Shown here: positions 25,480 to 39,524 of the stretch, piece after piece
How the letters are laid out: each line of letters opens with the position of its first letter
Position numbering within the stretch: the first letter of the stretch is position 1
Assembly: GCA_029204225.1 (NCBI GenBank)
Contig: CM055113.1
Location: 22,763,605 to 22,827,604 of the forward strand
DNA length: 64,000 bases
Source: Diphasiastrum complanatum
Lineage: Eukaryota > Streptophyta > Lycopodiopsida > Lycopodiales > Lycopodiaceae
Reading direction: 5' to 3'
Translations under genes and position numbers: made by a program
Notes under the pieces: generated by a model
What the model was told of the DNA's origin: nothing
The model's database searches: none
What the model saw: the letters and a program-made list of their open reading frames with translations, nothing else

Positions 25480-25800
25480 ATCCTTCGGGGTCTTGATTAC
25501 TCCAAAGAATTCCATGTGCATACTGATGCATCCAAGTATGCCATTGGAGTAGTGCTCACCCAACCGGGAGAATTCAAAACAGATTGTCCGATCCAATTTT
25601 TCAGTAGACAATTGATACCTGCTGAAGTCAATTATACCACTGCCGAGCATAAAGCTTTGGCAATGGTATATGTGGTTCAGAAGTTTCGCCATTATCTTCT
25701 GGGAAAATTTTTTGCCTTCTTCACTGATCATCAAGCACTCTTATATCTCATCAATAAGACTTGCACGACTGGTCATATCACTCAAGGGATCCTATTACTG
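25480..25800 (+). pseudogene. gypsy RNase H
   Basis: The stretch HVHTDASKYAIGVVLTQPG carries the first catalytic aspartate, then FFSRQLIPAEVNYTTAEHKA the glutamate, and FFAFFTDHQALLYL the next aspartate; these are the usual gypsy RNase H positions. It continues the reverse transcriptase frame without a stop between 25225 and 25803, so this part is the best preserved of the element. Confidence 0.85.
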
Positions 25801-25821
25801 TGAGAATTTGAGTTTAGGTTC

Positions 25822-27225
25822 ATGGTTCAAAAGAGAGTTCAACATTTTTTAGCAGACTATCTATCTCAAATCCCTAACCTACCCACCCCAGATCAAGGCA
25901 TCAACGATGATTTACCCGATGCCATCTTATTTCAGGTTGACTTTACACCCGTTTGGGCCAAGGAAATCACAGAATATTTAACTTCAGGGCAGATGGGTCC
26001 ATCCTTATCTAAAGTTGAACAACGTGCGTTGGTCCTCAAAACCAGACCTTATACGTTCATTGCAGACCAATTTTACAAACAAGGGTTAGATGGAATTATC
26101 CCACGTTGTCTTACTAAAGGTGAAATACCCTCTGTCATCTCCCTCACTCATGAAGTTGTTGGAGCAGGCCATTTCTCTTCCGAAATGATTTCTAAGAAAA
26201 TCCTCTTGGCCAGATTTTGGTGGCCAACTCTCTTCAAGGATATGCACACCTACACTAAGGCTTGTGATGTTTGTCAAATAACGACACGATTTCAAAAGAC
26301 CGATTACATGCCTTTGCACCCTGTCACAACTCATCAAGCTTTCCATAAATGAAAAATTGATTATTTTGGACCCATTAGTCCCGTTGCTAGACACGCTCAA
26401 TCCCGCTATATCGTAGTAGCTATGGACTATTGTGACAAATGGGCTGAATCAAGAGCTGTTCGCAATGCTGATGCTCGTTCTACCGCAAAATTTCTCTATG
26501 AACAAAGTTATCATTTGTTTCAGATGTCCTCTAGAACTTATCAGTGATAGGGGTACACATTTTCTTAACTTTGTCATAGCAGACCTCCTTTCCAAATTTT
26601 TTATGGTACATCGCAAAAGTTCTCCGTATTCTCCACGCTACAATGGCCAAGCGGAATCCACCAACAAAATCTTATGTGGTGTTCTCACCAAAACTGTCGA
26701 GTCCAGCCGATCCGATTGGGAACTAGAACTTCATGCTGCTCTATAGGCCTACCTCACTACTTCGAAGCGAGCCACAGACGTAACCCCTTTCCAGCTAGTA
26801 TATGGCCAAGATGCCGTTATGCCTGTAGAATTCCATATCCCATACCTTCGAGTAGCCTATAATCTTGAGCTAGATAATCGACAGATCCAAGCAAATAGAT
26901 TATTTCATCTAGAACAACTGTGTGAAACACATCGGATCAGCATCCATGCTCAACTAGTCCACAAATGTCGACAAAAGACATGGCATGATCGATCCTTAAA
27001 ACTCAAAGAGTTCCAGGTCGGAGATAAGGTCCTGTTATACCAAGCCAAAGCATTCAAAGGAAACCTTAAATTTTCTGGCCAAGGAGTTTATGTCATTGAA
27101 AAGATATTTGCCTCCGGATATGTCCAACTCCAAACCCTACAAGGCGATCTTTTAGACACTGTGGTCAATGGGAGCAGACTGAGAAAGTACAATGAGCCCT
27201 ATTTTTATCTTGATATGTATTTCTA
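25822..27225 (+). pseudogene. gypsy integrase
   Basis: The zinc-binding HHCC region is present: HEVVGAGHFS with ARFWWPTLFKDMHTYTKACD and CQITTRF. A stop (TGA at 26350) comes just before the core. The first catalytic aspartate lies in VVAMDYCDKWAESRAV, the second in LISDRGTHFLN, and the glutamate in YNGQAESTNKIL. The C-terminal part (26819-27225) has VGDKVLLYQAKAFKG and the SRLRKYNEPY end. Several frame changes (near 26430, 26520, 26745) disrupt it. No chromodomain follows. Confidence 0.8.
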
Positions 27226-27840
27226 AATTTTTCTTCCTTAATTTTGTTTACTATCAGCTTGCCATTTCCACAATTTTTTATTCTGTCTTGTTGTTTCAGA
27301 CTCATCAAGATATCATCAGATCAGACATACAATTAGTTTTTTTCTGTGAAAACCACAAGAATCATTCTTTTCAGAACATTTGTCTCAAAACCACCTTAGC
27401 TAGAATTTGTCCAACCACTTTTTTAGTATGCATGATTCATTTTTTACCTCCACGAATTCCAAAAATAAAAAAAAATCAGTTTTTTGCATCAGATCCTCCC
27501 TGACAGAATTAGTTGAGTCTTAAAATCATCTCCATGATTTTTCTATCATGTTTGCAAATTCTGATCAGACCAGATTTTGTACTGTCAGCCATTTTTCTCA
27601 TTTTGCAAAAAAAAAATCACTTTTAAGAATTCGTCGGCCCTCAGAACAGTGCCTCAAAATTCGTGCACCTCACTAGGAAATTGTGGGCACTGAGGACCAT
27701 TTTTGGGAGCAGTTGCAATTTCCTATCCAAAAAAGTCTATATATAGGCCTCAACCATTCCCTCTACGAGTTCATTCTAGATTTTTGCTCCCGAGTTCATG
27801 CTGAAATTTTTTAAAATTTCTCGAAACAATCTAGAATCAC
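27226..27840 (+). promoter_or_regulatory. spacer with TATA-like box ahead of the accessory frame
   Basis: About 610 bases without coding sequence. CTATATATAGGC at 27738-27749 is a good TATA box, with a pyrimidine-rich leader and an ACCATGG start context at 27848. This suggests the downstream frame could be transcribed by itself. It could also be part of an LTR, as no LTR has been delimited for this gypsy element. Confidence 0.4.
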
Positions 27841-27847
27841 TGCTACC

Positions 27848-29967
<2,120 letters not shown>

Positions 29968-30279
29968 CCCCAAAGGCAAGGAGCTCAATCACCAACCAAT
30001 CCACAAGGCTTTGGCACAGTACTGGCTCCCTACACCATCTTTTTTCTTCCTCCGCTTATAACCCCACCTTCCATTCATCCAACACCAATTTTCTCCCAAA
30101 TCTCAAAGAATTGCTACAACTAACCCTTCACCTCCTCTATCCCCTGAACTTGATCCACAAATTGACATGTAGTTGCAGCTAAAGCACCAACCATCCGGCA
30201 CAGAATCACGCCTACTAGACCGAGCAGAGAGTTGTGTGCGTCTCAAGAATTTGTCCAAGCAGAAAGAGGAGCAGATGAG

Positions 30280-30600
30280 AGAGTATCCTTATCGATTCGA
30301 TACTTGGATCTCTCCTGTATGCAATGGTCTATACAAGACCTGACATATCTTTTGTAGTAAGCTCACTCAGCCAATTTATGGCTAATCTTGGCATTACCCA
30401 TTGGAAGGCTCTCATAAGAGTCATGAGGTATATTCGAGCTACCACGGACCAGTGCATTGGCTATGGAGAAAAGTCAACAACGACAATCTTCATCAGCTCA
30501 GTGGATATTCCAATGCAAGCTAGGGAGGAGATGAGATTAATACTAGCTAAATTAGGTTCCATTTACGTTGAGTATAATAAACCAAGTTCATGAGTTAAAT
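30280..30600 (+). pseudogene. copia connection/RNase H scrap
   Basis: The frame reads LLYAMVYTRPDISFVVSSLS, QFMANLGITHWKALIRVMRY and IRATTDQCIGYG, which is the conserved copia stretch between reverse transcriptase and RNase H. Catalytic residues are absent and similarity ends at about 30600. No LTR is near. It is an isolated piece next to the gypsy accessory frame. Confidence 0.75.
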
Positions 30601-33553
30601 GTCACACCTATAGCTAAAAGGCCCAAATTCCTAGTATGCTCCTCATGCCAATGTAGGGCCCCAAGGGAGGGGGAGTGGAGCTTTGTTTCAAATTCAAGCT
30701 AAAACAAGGCTTTTGAAGGCTTTGAAAAGTAAAAAATCTTCATAGAGTGGCAAGATTTGAATTCTAGATATAGTTATGAATGTGACATTTGCATTTATAT
30801 GGAGTTATAAAAGTAGAGTTAGAGTAGTGTTCATGTGTGAGTTAGATCTTGGGGAATGAGCATATCATGATTAATTTCTCAGTCATGGTGCAGCAACCAT
30901 CTAATGGTAATATTGATTGATAACAACGTCTCTTCATTCTGTGGAGCCCACCACTATCACTACAATGGTGGTGCGAAATACACTGATAAAATTTGAGGAT
31001 TAATTCTAGGCCATGGAATGTGCCATGTCATATGGACCATGGCTTCCAAGCTTGCAAGTTCCTATTGGGTTTTGTAATTGGCACTAAACATTAATAAGAA
31101 AAGGGAGACAAATATACCCTCTTAATGGAATATATGAGGAGAAAATTGATATTCACTTATTGTACCAATCTATAAGCACCATGTGGAGCCATATTTGGAC
31201 TATCCTTACCTCTATTTTTCGACTTCCATCTTTTTCTTTGAAAAAAATCTCTTTCATGAGGGAGACAAATATACCCTCTAACAGAGACTAGGTGTTGCAT
31301 TTGCATCTATGCAAGTTGTTTATCATATGTTTATTGATGTGGCTAGTCCATACCATCAAGTTCTTGCTGGAGGGGCATCATTCTCCACACCGATGAATTG
31401 TTGAATCATTGCTAGGGATATTGTTAGGTTATGTATATAATGACTTGTATGACACATCCAACCTCCTTGCATGGTGTGCCCAATCTTATTTTGGTTATAA
31501 CATAGACATAGCTTAACACTTGTTTATGAAAGTTGCACGTCTTTCATAAGTGGAATTCAAATTTGAAGAACTTGTGTCCTCCTAAAAGACTTTGGTGTGC
31601 TCTTTTTTTTATATAATATAAAGTCCTCTAACACGCACAAGGTAACAATAATTGATGAGTTTGGTGCAAACAAATTGTGGGAGGTAAATCAAATTTGTAT
31701 GATGGAGTTTTTGGAGTTTGTTTGCAAACATTGCAAAGTAGAATGCACAATACATGGAGATTTGAGTAGAGTCTTTGATATTATATGAACCACAAACGTT
31801 GAGTCTTAGAAACAAGGACATTAATGGGTCATTTCACCATGACCTTGCATTGGGCAAGTCTTCATCCATTAATGTCAAAAAAACTATAAGCATGTTCATG
31901 AGTTTGCACATAGGACCATGCATGATGACAACAATTGTGCTCACTATCTTCTTTGGATTTCAAAGTGTATGCTCTCTAACAATTTGATCACATGGACTTG
32001 CCTTTTGCAACATGAGAACAAACAATCCACCCAAGATTGAAGAGGAAATCCTTACCTTCCTTCTTCAACGACCATGCTTCTTTGTGTTCATCTGATTACT
32101 TGTCTTATTATGCTGCCCACTTCTGGTTGATGACTTGAAAGAATCATGACATCACTAAAATCCGAAACTGTGATGGCCAAATTGCAACACTATCATTTTC
32201 AATCCACTTGCAAAGAGCATGTGCTTGCACGAACTTTGTCCTTGATTTCATGGATCTGCAAACACATACACAGGACATGTCATGACTCATCACTGTCACT
32301 GTTCAAACATGCACGAAAATCATCTTCCAATCTCATCTACTCTAGTCTAGCAACTCTATCAACCAAATAAAGTATCTGAGATTACAGATCTTGCTCTTGA
32401 TTCTTATCTTCTAAGCAGAAGGTGGAGCCTGGGCCCCGGACTCCCGGAGGCTGGAATACCGTAAGCATGCAAAATAATTCAGGTACTGAAATCTCTGTCC
32501 AAAGGATAGATTATGGCAAAAGATTCCAGTCTCTAGACTTTAAAAGGGATAAGAAGGAAGGAGGATATGCCGAAGAAAAGGGGACCCATAATGCACATCC
32601 TCCAATTCCCAGATGCTGGATACAGTCTAAATGATATGAGTTTGACGAATTGGGCGATGACTATGTACTGCATATGTGGTGTAAAGAAGAAATTGTACTA
32701 GTCTCAGTCTCAGTGCTCCCTCGCAGCGTCTCACTCACTCCCTCACTCACTGTCTCACTCCCGTAGTGAATGAACAAAAAGTTGCTTGTCATGATCTGCC
32801 AGACAACCCAACATATGGATTGGACAGAAATAAGCCAAAGGAGACCACGGATTGCAATTTGCAGTCTAGTCCAGGAGCACAGTCTAGTCCAGAAAAAAAC
32901 ACAAAGGAGACCACGGATTGCAATTTGCAGTCCAGTCCAGAAGCACAGTTGGCAAGCAGTGAATTATGGCGATCCTGACACTGATCATATACTTGTAGTA
33001 TTCATTCGCAATATTGTCTGCAGTTGCGCATTACCATTTGCAGAAATCTAGAACTCCGGACTCAAATATTGATCCTGGCTCGCTGCATCAGATCTGTGTG
33101 AACTCATGGGTGCCCAAAATTTTCTCTTAGGCCAAAAAAAGATAGTATTTCATTATAGACACAATAAAAACTTTGCGGGTTTTGTATTTTGGAGTATATC
33201 ATAAGTGTTACTCTAAAAAAAAAAAATCGGGCTCATAATGGACACAGTACGCATTAGATAACCTTGTTAAGAAAGGGCCTTTGCATGGTTTTTGCATAGC
33301 GGGAATTTCCACGATGGTTTAAGACTTGTGGGCCCAAGGTTGGTTCGGGCCCGAACTTCTTAAACCCATGAGACAAAAGTCATTGCTATACAAAATTAAT
33401 ATACTGCGAGTAAAGGAGGAACTAGTTAGAAAATGAACCCAAAGAGTGGGGTATTACGTGGTACTACGTTCGTTTCATCTTTTTTCTCCTCTTGTATGAT
33501 TTTGTTTCCTATTTAGTCTCCCTAGCATGCCCCCATTTATGTGGTGGATAGCT

Positions 33554-33705
33554 GGGCAAAAAATGACAACATAATATCATAATATGTGCAAAATGTACCC
33601 ATATAACAAAATCACCTTTTATCTTCATGGGCAAAAAACGACAACATAATATCATAATATGTGCAAAATGTACACATATAAAAAAAAAAAGTCACCTTTT
33701 ATCCT
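33554..33705. repeat. 75-bp tandem duplication
   Basis: Two copies starting GGGCAAAAAA(T/C)GACAACA, at 33554 and 33629, each followed by ATAATATCATAATATGTGC and a CACCTTTTATC end. Few differences separate them. Confidence 0.85.
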
Positions 33706-35075
33706 CATTTGTATGGCAAAAAAGAGAAAAATTCCCAACTTCAAGCAGAGGAACGGTAATCCTCACCAACTCACCAGAATGTTTTTGTAGCAAAAAATTT
33801 AAATCTTTTGAGATCACAAAAGCATTGTACTTACTTAAGAAGACCAATAGTGCATCATCATCCCTCATTAAGGCGGGTCATAATTGCAAGGTCCCTAATT
33901 AATGTCTCAAGGAAAAACTCTTAGATTACTTAGCTAAACAATGAACTTGCTGCTTCAAAAATAGAGAAAAAAGCTAAAAACATGTACACTGTTGATCACA
34001 TACAATCATGATTATTGGTCAAGAAAAACATTCAAAAACATTAAAAGCAAAAAAATTTGCATGTCGCACAAATAAGAGTGTCTTGCATCAACAAAGGTTG
34101 CATCATTTCTAGTTAGCCATACTTGTCATATCATTCACAACTTGGAAACATATCAAACATGACGATCGTTATTCATACAAGTACTAATGACGCCCTCCCC
34201 ATAGATTATTCTTTCAATAGATGGATGAGATAAAGACATACGATTAGAAAAATCTAACTCCTCTCAAAGGCCAAGTCTATGATGAAAGAACAAGTGGGAA
34301 AAGTTTTATTTTGTGGACATACACAATGGTCAATATCCATTAGGGACATAAGAAAATATGCAATAGTGTGGTACCGTACGATCAAGAATTTTGAAGGCAA
34401 AAGCTTGCAACTTGATGTAGAAAATAAAGCATAAGATGCTAAAGGCCGAAGAACTATTAAATTGATCCTCCTCAATAAAACACAAAACAATATATCACAG
34501 AAAGGGATCAAGGGTACAAACGAGAATTCCAAAATTTTATTATATTTTCATTAGGATGTAGGGGGCGTGAAAATTCCTAGCCAATGGTAGATAACATGTG
34601 GATATATTATATTCAACAACAATAAGATGAGGCACCTAATTTACGCTACAAAAAAAGGAACATAATCACCAAAGTACTAGAATCCCATCTTGGCCAAAGA
34701 AACAACATTCTAGCGCTAGAAAACAAAATGGGCTATAATAGATTTCAAGCAGTATATATTCTCAAAATCAAGAATTTAAGGAGGAGAATAGAAAGCAAAC
34801 CCCTAGGCAAATTTGTGGCTATAAATGAACCCTTAAACACAAAACCACACACATAAAACAATGAGCTGAAAGCTAGTACCTTCAAAGAACTTGGGGACTC
34901 TTAAGCAAGGATTTGAGATTAAGTAGCATGTACAATTTTGGTGCTTTTGCAAAGAAAAATGAAAGCAAGTTACCTTGTAAATATTGCCCTGTGTAAGAGT
35001 GTCACATATAAATATATGATTTCTAATGTACAAAGCCAGCTCCCTTTTTGTTTTATGTCATGAGTTCCCTCCAAC

Positions 35076-35076
<1 letters not shown>

Positions 35077-35115
<39 letters not shown>
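35077..35115. repeat. (TG)n microsatellite
   Basis: An uninterrupted TG run of about 39 bases. Confidence 0.95.
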
Positions 35116-35116
<1 letters not shown>

Positions 35117-35438
35117 CACTACCTATTTGAGATGCAAGTTTACTTTGTCAATTTCTGATGCTTGCGACACCCATCATTTATTGAATAGATTAGTGAAATA
35201 TTGAAGCACACACTTAGAAAGGAACCATATTAATTGCAATCCAACAATATAATCAAGACATGGTAAGCAGCTGGTTGAGCAGTGAGCACCTAGTTGAGTA
35301 GTTGTAGCCTGAGCAACTTAAGCTCAAGTTGCTAGAGTTGTTGCAGCCTAAGCAACTTGCCTACAAAAAGGAGTATTTGTAGGGTGTAGGCTCCTCTTGA
35401 GGCTCAATAGGGTGCATCTTAAGCCCACTTGAGACCCA

Positions 35439-35490
35439 CTTGAGGGCATCTTGATTCTTGAGGTTCAAGAGGAGCCAAGATGCCCTCAAG
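35439..35490. repeat. 15-bp perfect inverted repeat with inner hairpin
   Basis: CTTGAGGGCATCTTG at 35439-35453 and its exact complement at 35476-35490 enclose a 22-base loop that itself contains TCTTGA, GGT, TCAAGA, a second small stem. The neighbourhood (35390-35600) is full of CTTGAGG and TTGAG words on both strands. It could fold as a small hairpin RNA or be the end of a foldback element. Confidence 0.75.
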
Positions 35491-35649
35491 AGGGTGCTTC
35501 TTGAGGAGCCTCAATAGAGGTCAAGGTGCTAGCATGCCATCAAGGTGCATCTTGAGCCCTCTTGAGACTCGACATGACCTCTAGAGGGCATGCTTATCTG
35601 TTTGTTTAATCTTTGTTCCTCGATTATAATGGGAGTTCAACCTCATAAA

Positions 35650-36390
35650 TCCGTCTGATCAACAAGTTCAATGGAGATTATTTTCACATGGAAAATTCAA
35701 GATGAGGATGATCTTAATCGAGAAGGAGCTATGGGAATACGTAAATGGTTCAATAGCTAGACTGGCAAAACCTGAATTGCTCCCAGCATGGGAAGCAAAG
35801 GATGGCAAAGCACTTGCCATTGTATCCTTGAATCTAAAAGACACTCAGATTGCTCATGTATCAAACAACACCACCTCCAAAGAAGTGTGGGATATTCTTA
35901 CAAGTATCTACGAGACCTCAAATGTATTGACTCGTCTCTTCTTGAGAAAGAAGGTCCTCACACTCAAAATGAGCGAAAGCACCTCGGTCAATGATTATCT
36001 AAACGAGTTCAAACAGTTGCTGAATCAACTTGCTATAATAGGTTTTCCTATATCAGAAGAAGACTCAACGATGTCTCTTCTTGCCAATTTTCCATCCTCC
36101 TTTGATAATCTAGTATTGCTTTTGAGCAATACTCCTGCGCTGTCTCTTCAGAAGCTGACAGCAAGTCTTTTGCAAGAAGAAGTACGGAGAAAAAGCTTAT
36201 CCACAACGAGTACCAAGTCAATGGCATTGTCCTCTAATAAGCATCAGTCCAAGAAGAAGAATTTGAATTACAAGAAGACAAAGGCAGAGCATCCAGATTC
36301 AACGCAACAACAACAACAACAACGCAGATAGCAGCAACCATCCAGATCAAACTCTTCTGCAAATATTGAAAAAGATCAAATCATGACATT
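35650..36390 (+). pseudogene. copia gag remnant, cut at the edge of the inverted unit
   Basis: A copia gag frame runs from 35702 to 36331 with family words EKELWEYVNG, WEAKDGKALAIVSLNL, NEFKQLLNQLAIIGF and KLTASLLQEEVRRK. Just upstream, INKFNGDYFHM shows the earlier part in another frame. After the Gln run and a stop, the zinc knuckle begins as LFCKY, stop, KRSNHDIY, then ends where the ATTAGAGAAAATATGGGCCC terminus of the next element starts. This suggests that the two-gene element inserted into, or recombined next to, this gag. Confidence 0.8.
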
Positions 36391-36632
36391 TATTAGAGAA
36401 AATATGGGCCCAAAGAGGGCCCTATAAGAAATGCCATGTAGGAGAGAGAAAAATAACTATAAAGTAATTATAGTATCATTTTCTAACTTCCTTACGCATC
36501 TGCCCGCACTACTTTCCATGTAAATGAATGCACCTTAGTTTAGTCACATCAAACTTCACTGGTGTTTAACCATAGTTAGAATATAATTTTTCAAAATGTT
36601 GAAATATTCTCTCCCAATAGTTTGAATTAGGA

Positions 36633-39517
36633 GTGACACTTTTGAAAAAAGCCTACGCCATCTCTATCTCCAGGGTAAAAAACAAGTGTTTAGCGCCATC
36701 TCAATCTTCAACAGAGTCGTTAGAGCCATCTCCAGCTTTGTTATTGTCATTGTGTTGTTTGTTACTATACTACTGTACTAATGACAAAGCTTTATCATCT
36801 TCATGTGGATCTGTCACCTAAATATATTCCGCTCAGGACGAAAAATTCAAAGCAACCTTGTCAACTTCTGATATGGTCCGATACAGGGAAGAAAAGCTAA
36901 AACATGTAGATTTATGGTCATCAAGAACATTGTATCCTATTGACCCATGTTCATTGCAACATCCAAATTTTCATTCGGTGAGTCAATTGATAATCTATAT
37001 GTGTCATGGTAAAAATGGCCTTTTGGGTTATTGTGAGAATTTGATGCTCTATGGGAATGCACATTCAATGCAAAGAATACATTATTTGGAAGAGGAATCA
37101 AGAAAAACATCAAAGGAGTGCGAAGAAAAATCTACAAAGATGAAAACTTGTCTGGATGAAAATGAGATGCTCAAGGAGGAGATCCAAAGGTTGAAATTTT
37201 TTTTCCATCATTATACAACTAGTAATGATGAGATAAAAATTGCATTTCAATCCATGCGTATCTCATATTTGTCTCTTGTTCAAGATATGGATGTGCTCAA
37301 CAGAAAAGTCCGAAGCAACAAGAGGAAAAGACTGGTAAACAAGGATATGTGTGATCTATCATCCAGAGGAGGTCATAGAAAAAGATGAATCTGTACATTC
37401 AAGTAAGTTATAGCTTATTTGATATTGAATATTGCTTGAACTTTTTGATTCATTCATAATCAATAATTTTGCTATTTATTCATTTCAACTTTTTGTTGAT
37501 TTGCTTATTATATACTGTTGTGAATACTATGAGTGTCCTTATTTCTATTGACATTTTCATGAACATTATGTTTGCAATGCAGATCAGCATTGGTTGTTGA
37601 AGACCATTTGGCCGATGAGATTTCAATTGGAAACTCACTAGGCTCTATCTTGACTTATAAATCTATGAAATCAATGTTAAATAATAACAAAATGAAAAAG
37701 ATCAAGGCTTCAATTACTGATAGCATTATGGATGAAGTTGGAAAAACATTAGACACTACATTGCTTCAGGGGGCACGTGACTTTTCTAGCATCAATAGGG
37801 AAGCATATGCAACAATGTTTAAGATGATAAAGGAGGCATTTGCACAGGTAAGTATTACAAAGTTTCCAATCCCACGACCATTTCATCTTTTAAAAAAAAA
37901 AAACATGTTAAACCATAGTATGCAGACAATATTTGGTAATCCATCTCATATCAATGAAGTGTATTGCTCGAAAGGAGAAAGTCTAGCTTATAACAATTCC
38001 AACAATCTATTTATTGACATTAATCAGTTATTCATTATAAATTTTTACGGTATTACAAATGAGAATGTCAATAACAAGTTGATAGTTGTTCTCAAGTCAG
38101 ATGAGTCTGAAATTATAAAAGGACAAAAAATGAAAAGAGTCAGTCTCACGATCATGAATGGAGCACTTTCAAATTCAGAAGACTCAAAAGGCCTCAATAT
38201 TAGTGTTCAATTAGAAAATGATATCTGGTGGTTGGCAGCATTTCAGGTATAGCAGTTCCTTCGCATAATAAATAGAAATTATCATTTAAATATATTCTCT
38301 ATGTTAATATTATGAGGATAATCATGTTTTTATATTCTCTTATAGGTGCTAAAAGAAGACCATGACATTCTTTCATGGATATTTAATAGAACATCATATC
38401 CTGCCACCATAAAAAATCACATGGAGGGAGTTCCACTCAATATTCCTGGAATTGGCACTTTCAACATTGAATGGCATTTAGCCGGAGATCTGAAGACATT
38501 AAAATGTATGTTCAATGTATCTCATGGTGCTAACTTTAAACACCCTTGTTTGTACTACATGAAAATAGCAAAAGACATGACAAGGAGTACATGAATATCA
38601 AGAGATCGAGAAGATCCTAATTGGAAACCTGTACTACCGATTCCTCTACGAAATGTTCATATCTGTACATTGCATGCGGAGGTGCGTATTATAGAAAAAA
38701 TAATCTATCTTCACGTCTTGTTTGCATGGATTTCCAAGCCAGAGGTCTCTGCGAAAGAAGCTATTTCCATATTAGAGGATGTGTTGTCCAAAGCAAACTT
38801 ACATAAAGACCACGTTAAAATAAAAAAAGATGACAAGCTATTAGGTAAAATAGAAAATATTCCATGCAAGCCGAGCATTGGAGGATCTAAAGCTGCAATA
38901 TTTTTATAAAATTATTCTGGCAAACAATCTAAGGTTCAATACATGGTTTGAAAAGAAATTATTGCAGCAACTCAAGATTTCAAAGAAGAAGGTTCTACTC
39001 ATATACACAAAGTAGAAGTTAGGAAAAGTTAGACAACATGGTGAAATACTTGAGAAAAGATAAATTTTCAAATACTGATGTACAAATGATACAGAAAACA
39101 ACCAATGAATTTGTGGATGCAGTTCAAATGGCATGGGGTGTTGATCATATAACACATTATATGGTAAGATTTTGATTTTACACTACGATAGACAAATATG
39201 TGCAATTAAATTAGATACTTTTGGTACTGATTTAGATTATATTTTTATGACATGCAGCACATATTACGACATCATTCGACATTCTTTGCAAGAAATAGTA
39301 GAAGTCTTAGCATATGGTCATCGCAAGGAATGGAAAAATCTCATTGGCAAGCAAGAGCTGCATTTCATAAAAGTACACAACATGGCGGGACTAGCACAAA
39401 AAATAGCTATATACTGCAACTTTTCCAATGGTTTTACAGAAGAATCCAAATTCGTCACAATACAAAATCGACGGATTATTAAAAATTTCAAAAAGCATGC
39501 AAATTTATCTACACAGT
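36633..39517 (+). pseudogene. gene B of the unclassified element, left copy; possible transposase
   Basis: Coding blocks: 36858-37388 (from the MVRYREEKLKH start, with a coiled coil around residues 75-150), 37583-37848, 37927-38248, 38346 to about 39163, and 39259-39517, separated by GT...AG introns. The fourth block has HLAGDLKTLKCMF, then GANFKHPCLYYM and later LHAEVRIIEKIIYLH. That D-LK...A-S-P-C and LH-xRI-EK layout recalls uncharacterised transposase-like proteins known to me from other eukaryotes, so a DNA-cutting role is inferred, not shown. Stops at 38592, 38907 and 38950 and a frameshift near 39028 break this copy. I cannot name the family. Confidence 0.55.
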
Positions 39518-39524
39518 ATCCAAA

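Larger units (their letters stand above)
23400..27225 (+). mobile_element. Ty3/gypsy retrotransposon gag-pol remnant
   Basis: Gag, protease, reverse transcriptase, RNase H and integrase follow in this order, with integrase last, the Ty3/gypsy arrangement. Every section has stops, but long stretches are readable, so decay is moderate. LTRs were not identified at either end. No chromodomain is visible after the integrase. A second long reading frame follows at 27848. Confidence 0.85.
30601..35640. other. non-coding interval with short tandem repeats
   Basis: No gene recognised on either strand in about 5 kb. Items seen: the word GGGAGACAAATATACCCTC at 31105 and 31260; a duplicated ~65-base unit at about 32838-32945 containing GGATTGCAATTTGCAGTC; a 75-base tandem duplication at 33554-33705; a (TG)n run at 35077-35115; and an inverted repeat at 35439-35490. 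A spliced gene with short exons could hide at 32420-33050, where reading frames are longer and G/C content is higher, but nothing was recognised. Confidence 0.5.

Noticed and set aside
33554..33705. CRISPR-like array from short repeats
   Set aside because: There are only two copies with no spacers, and this is plant nuclear DNA; it is a simple tandem duplication.
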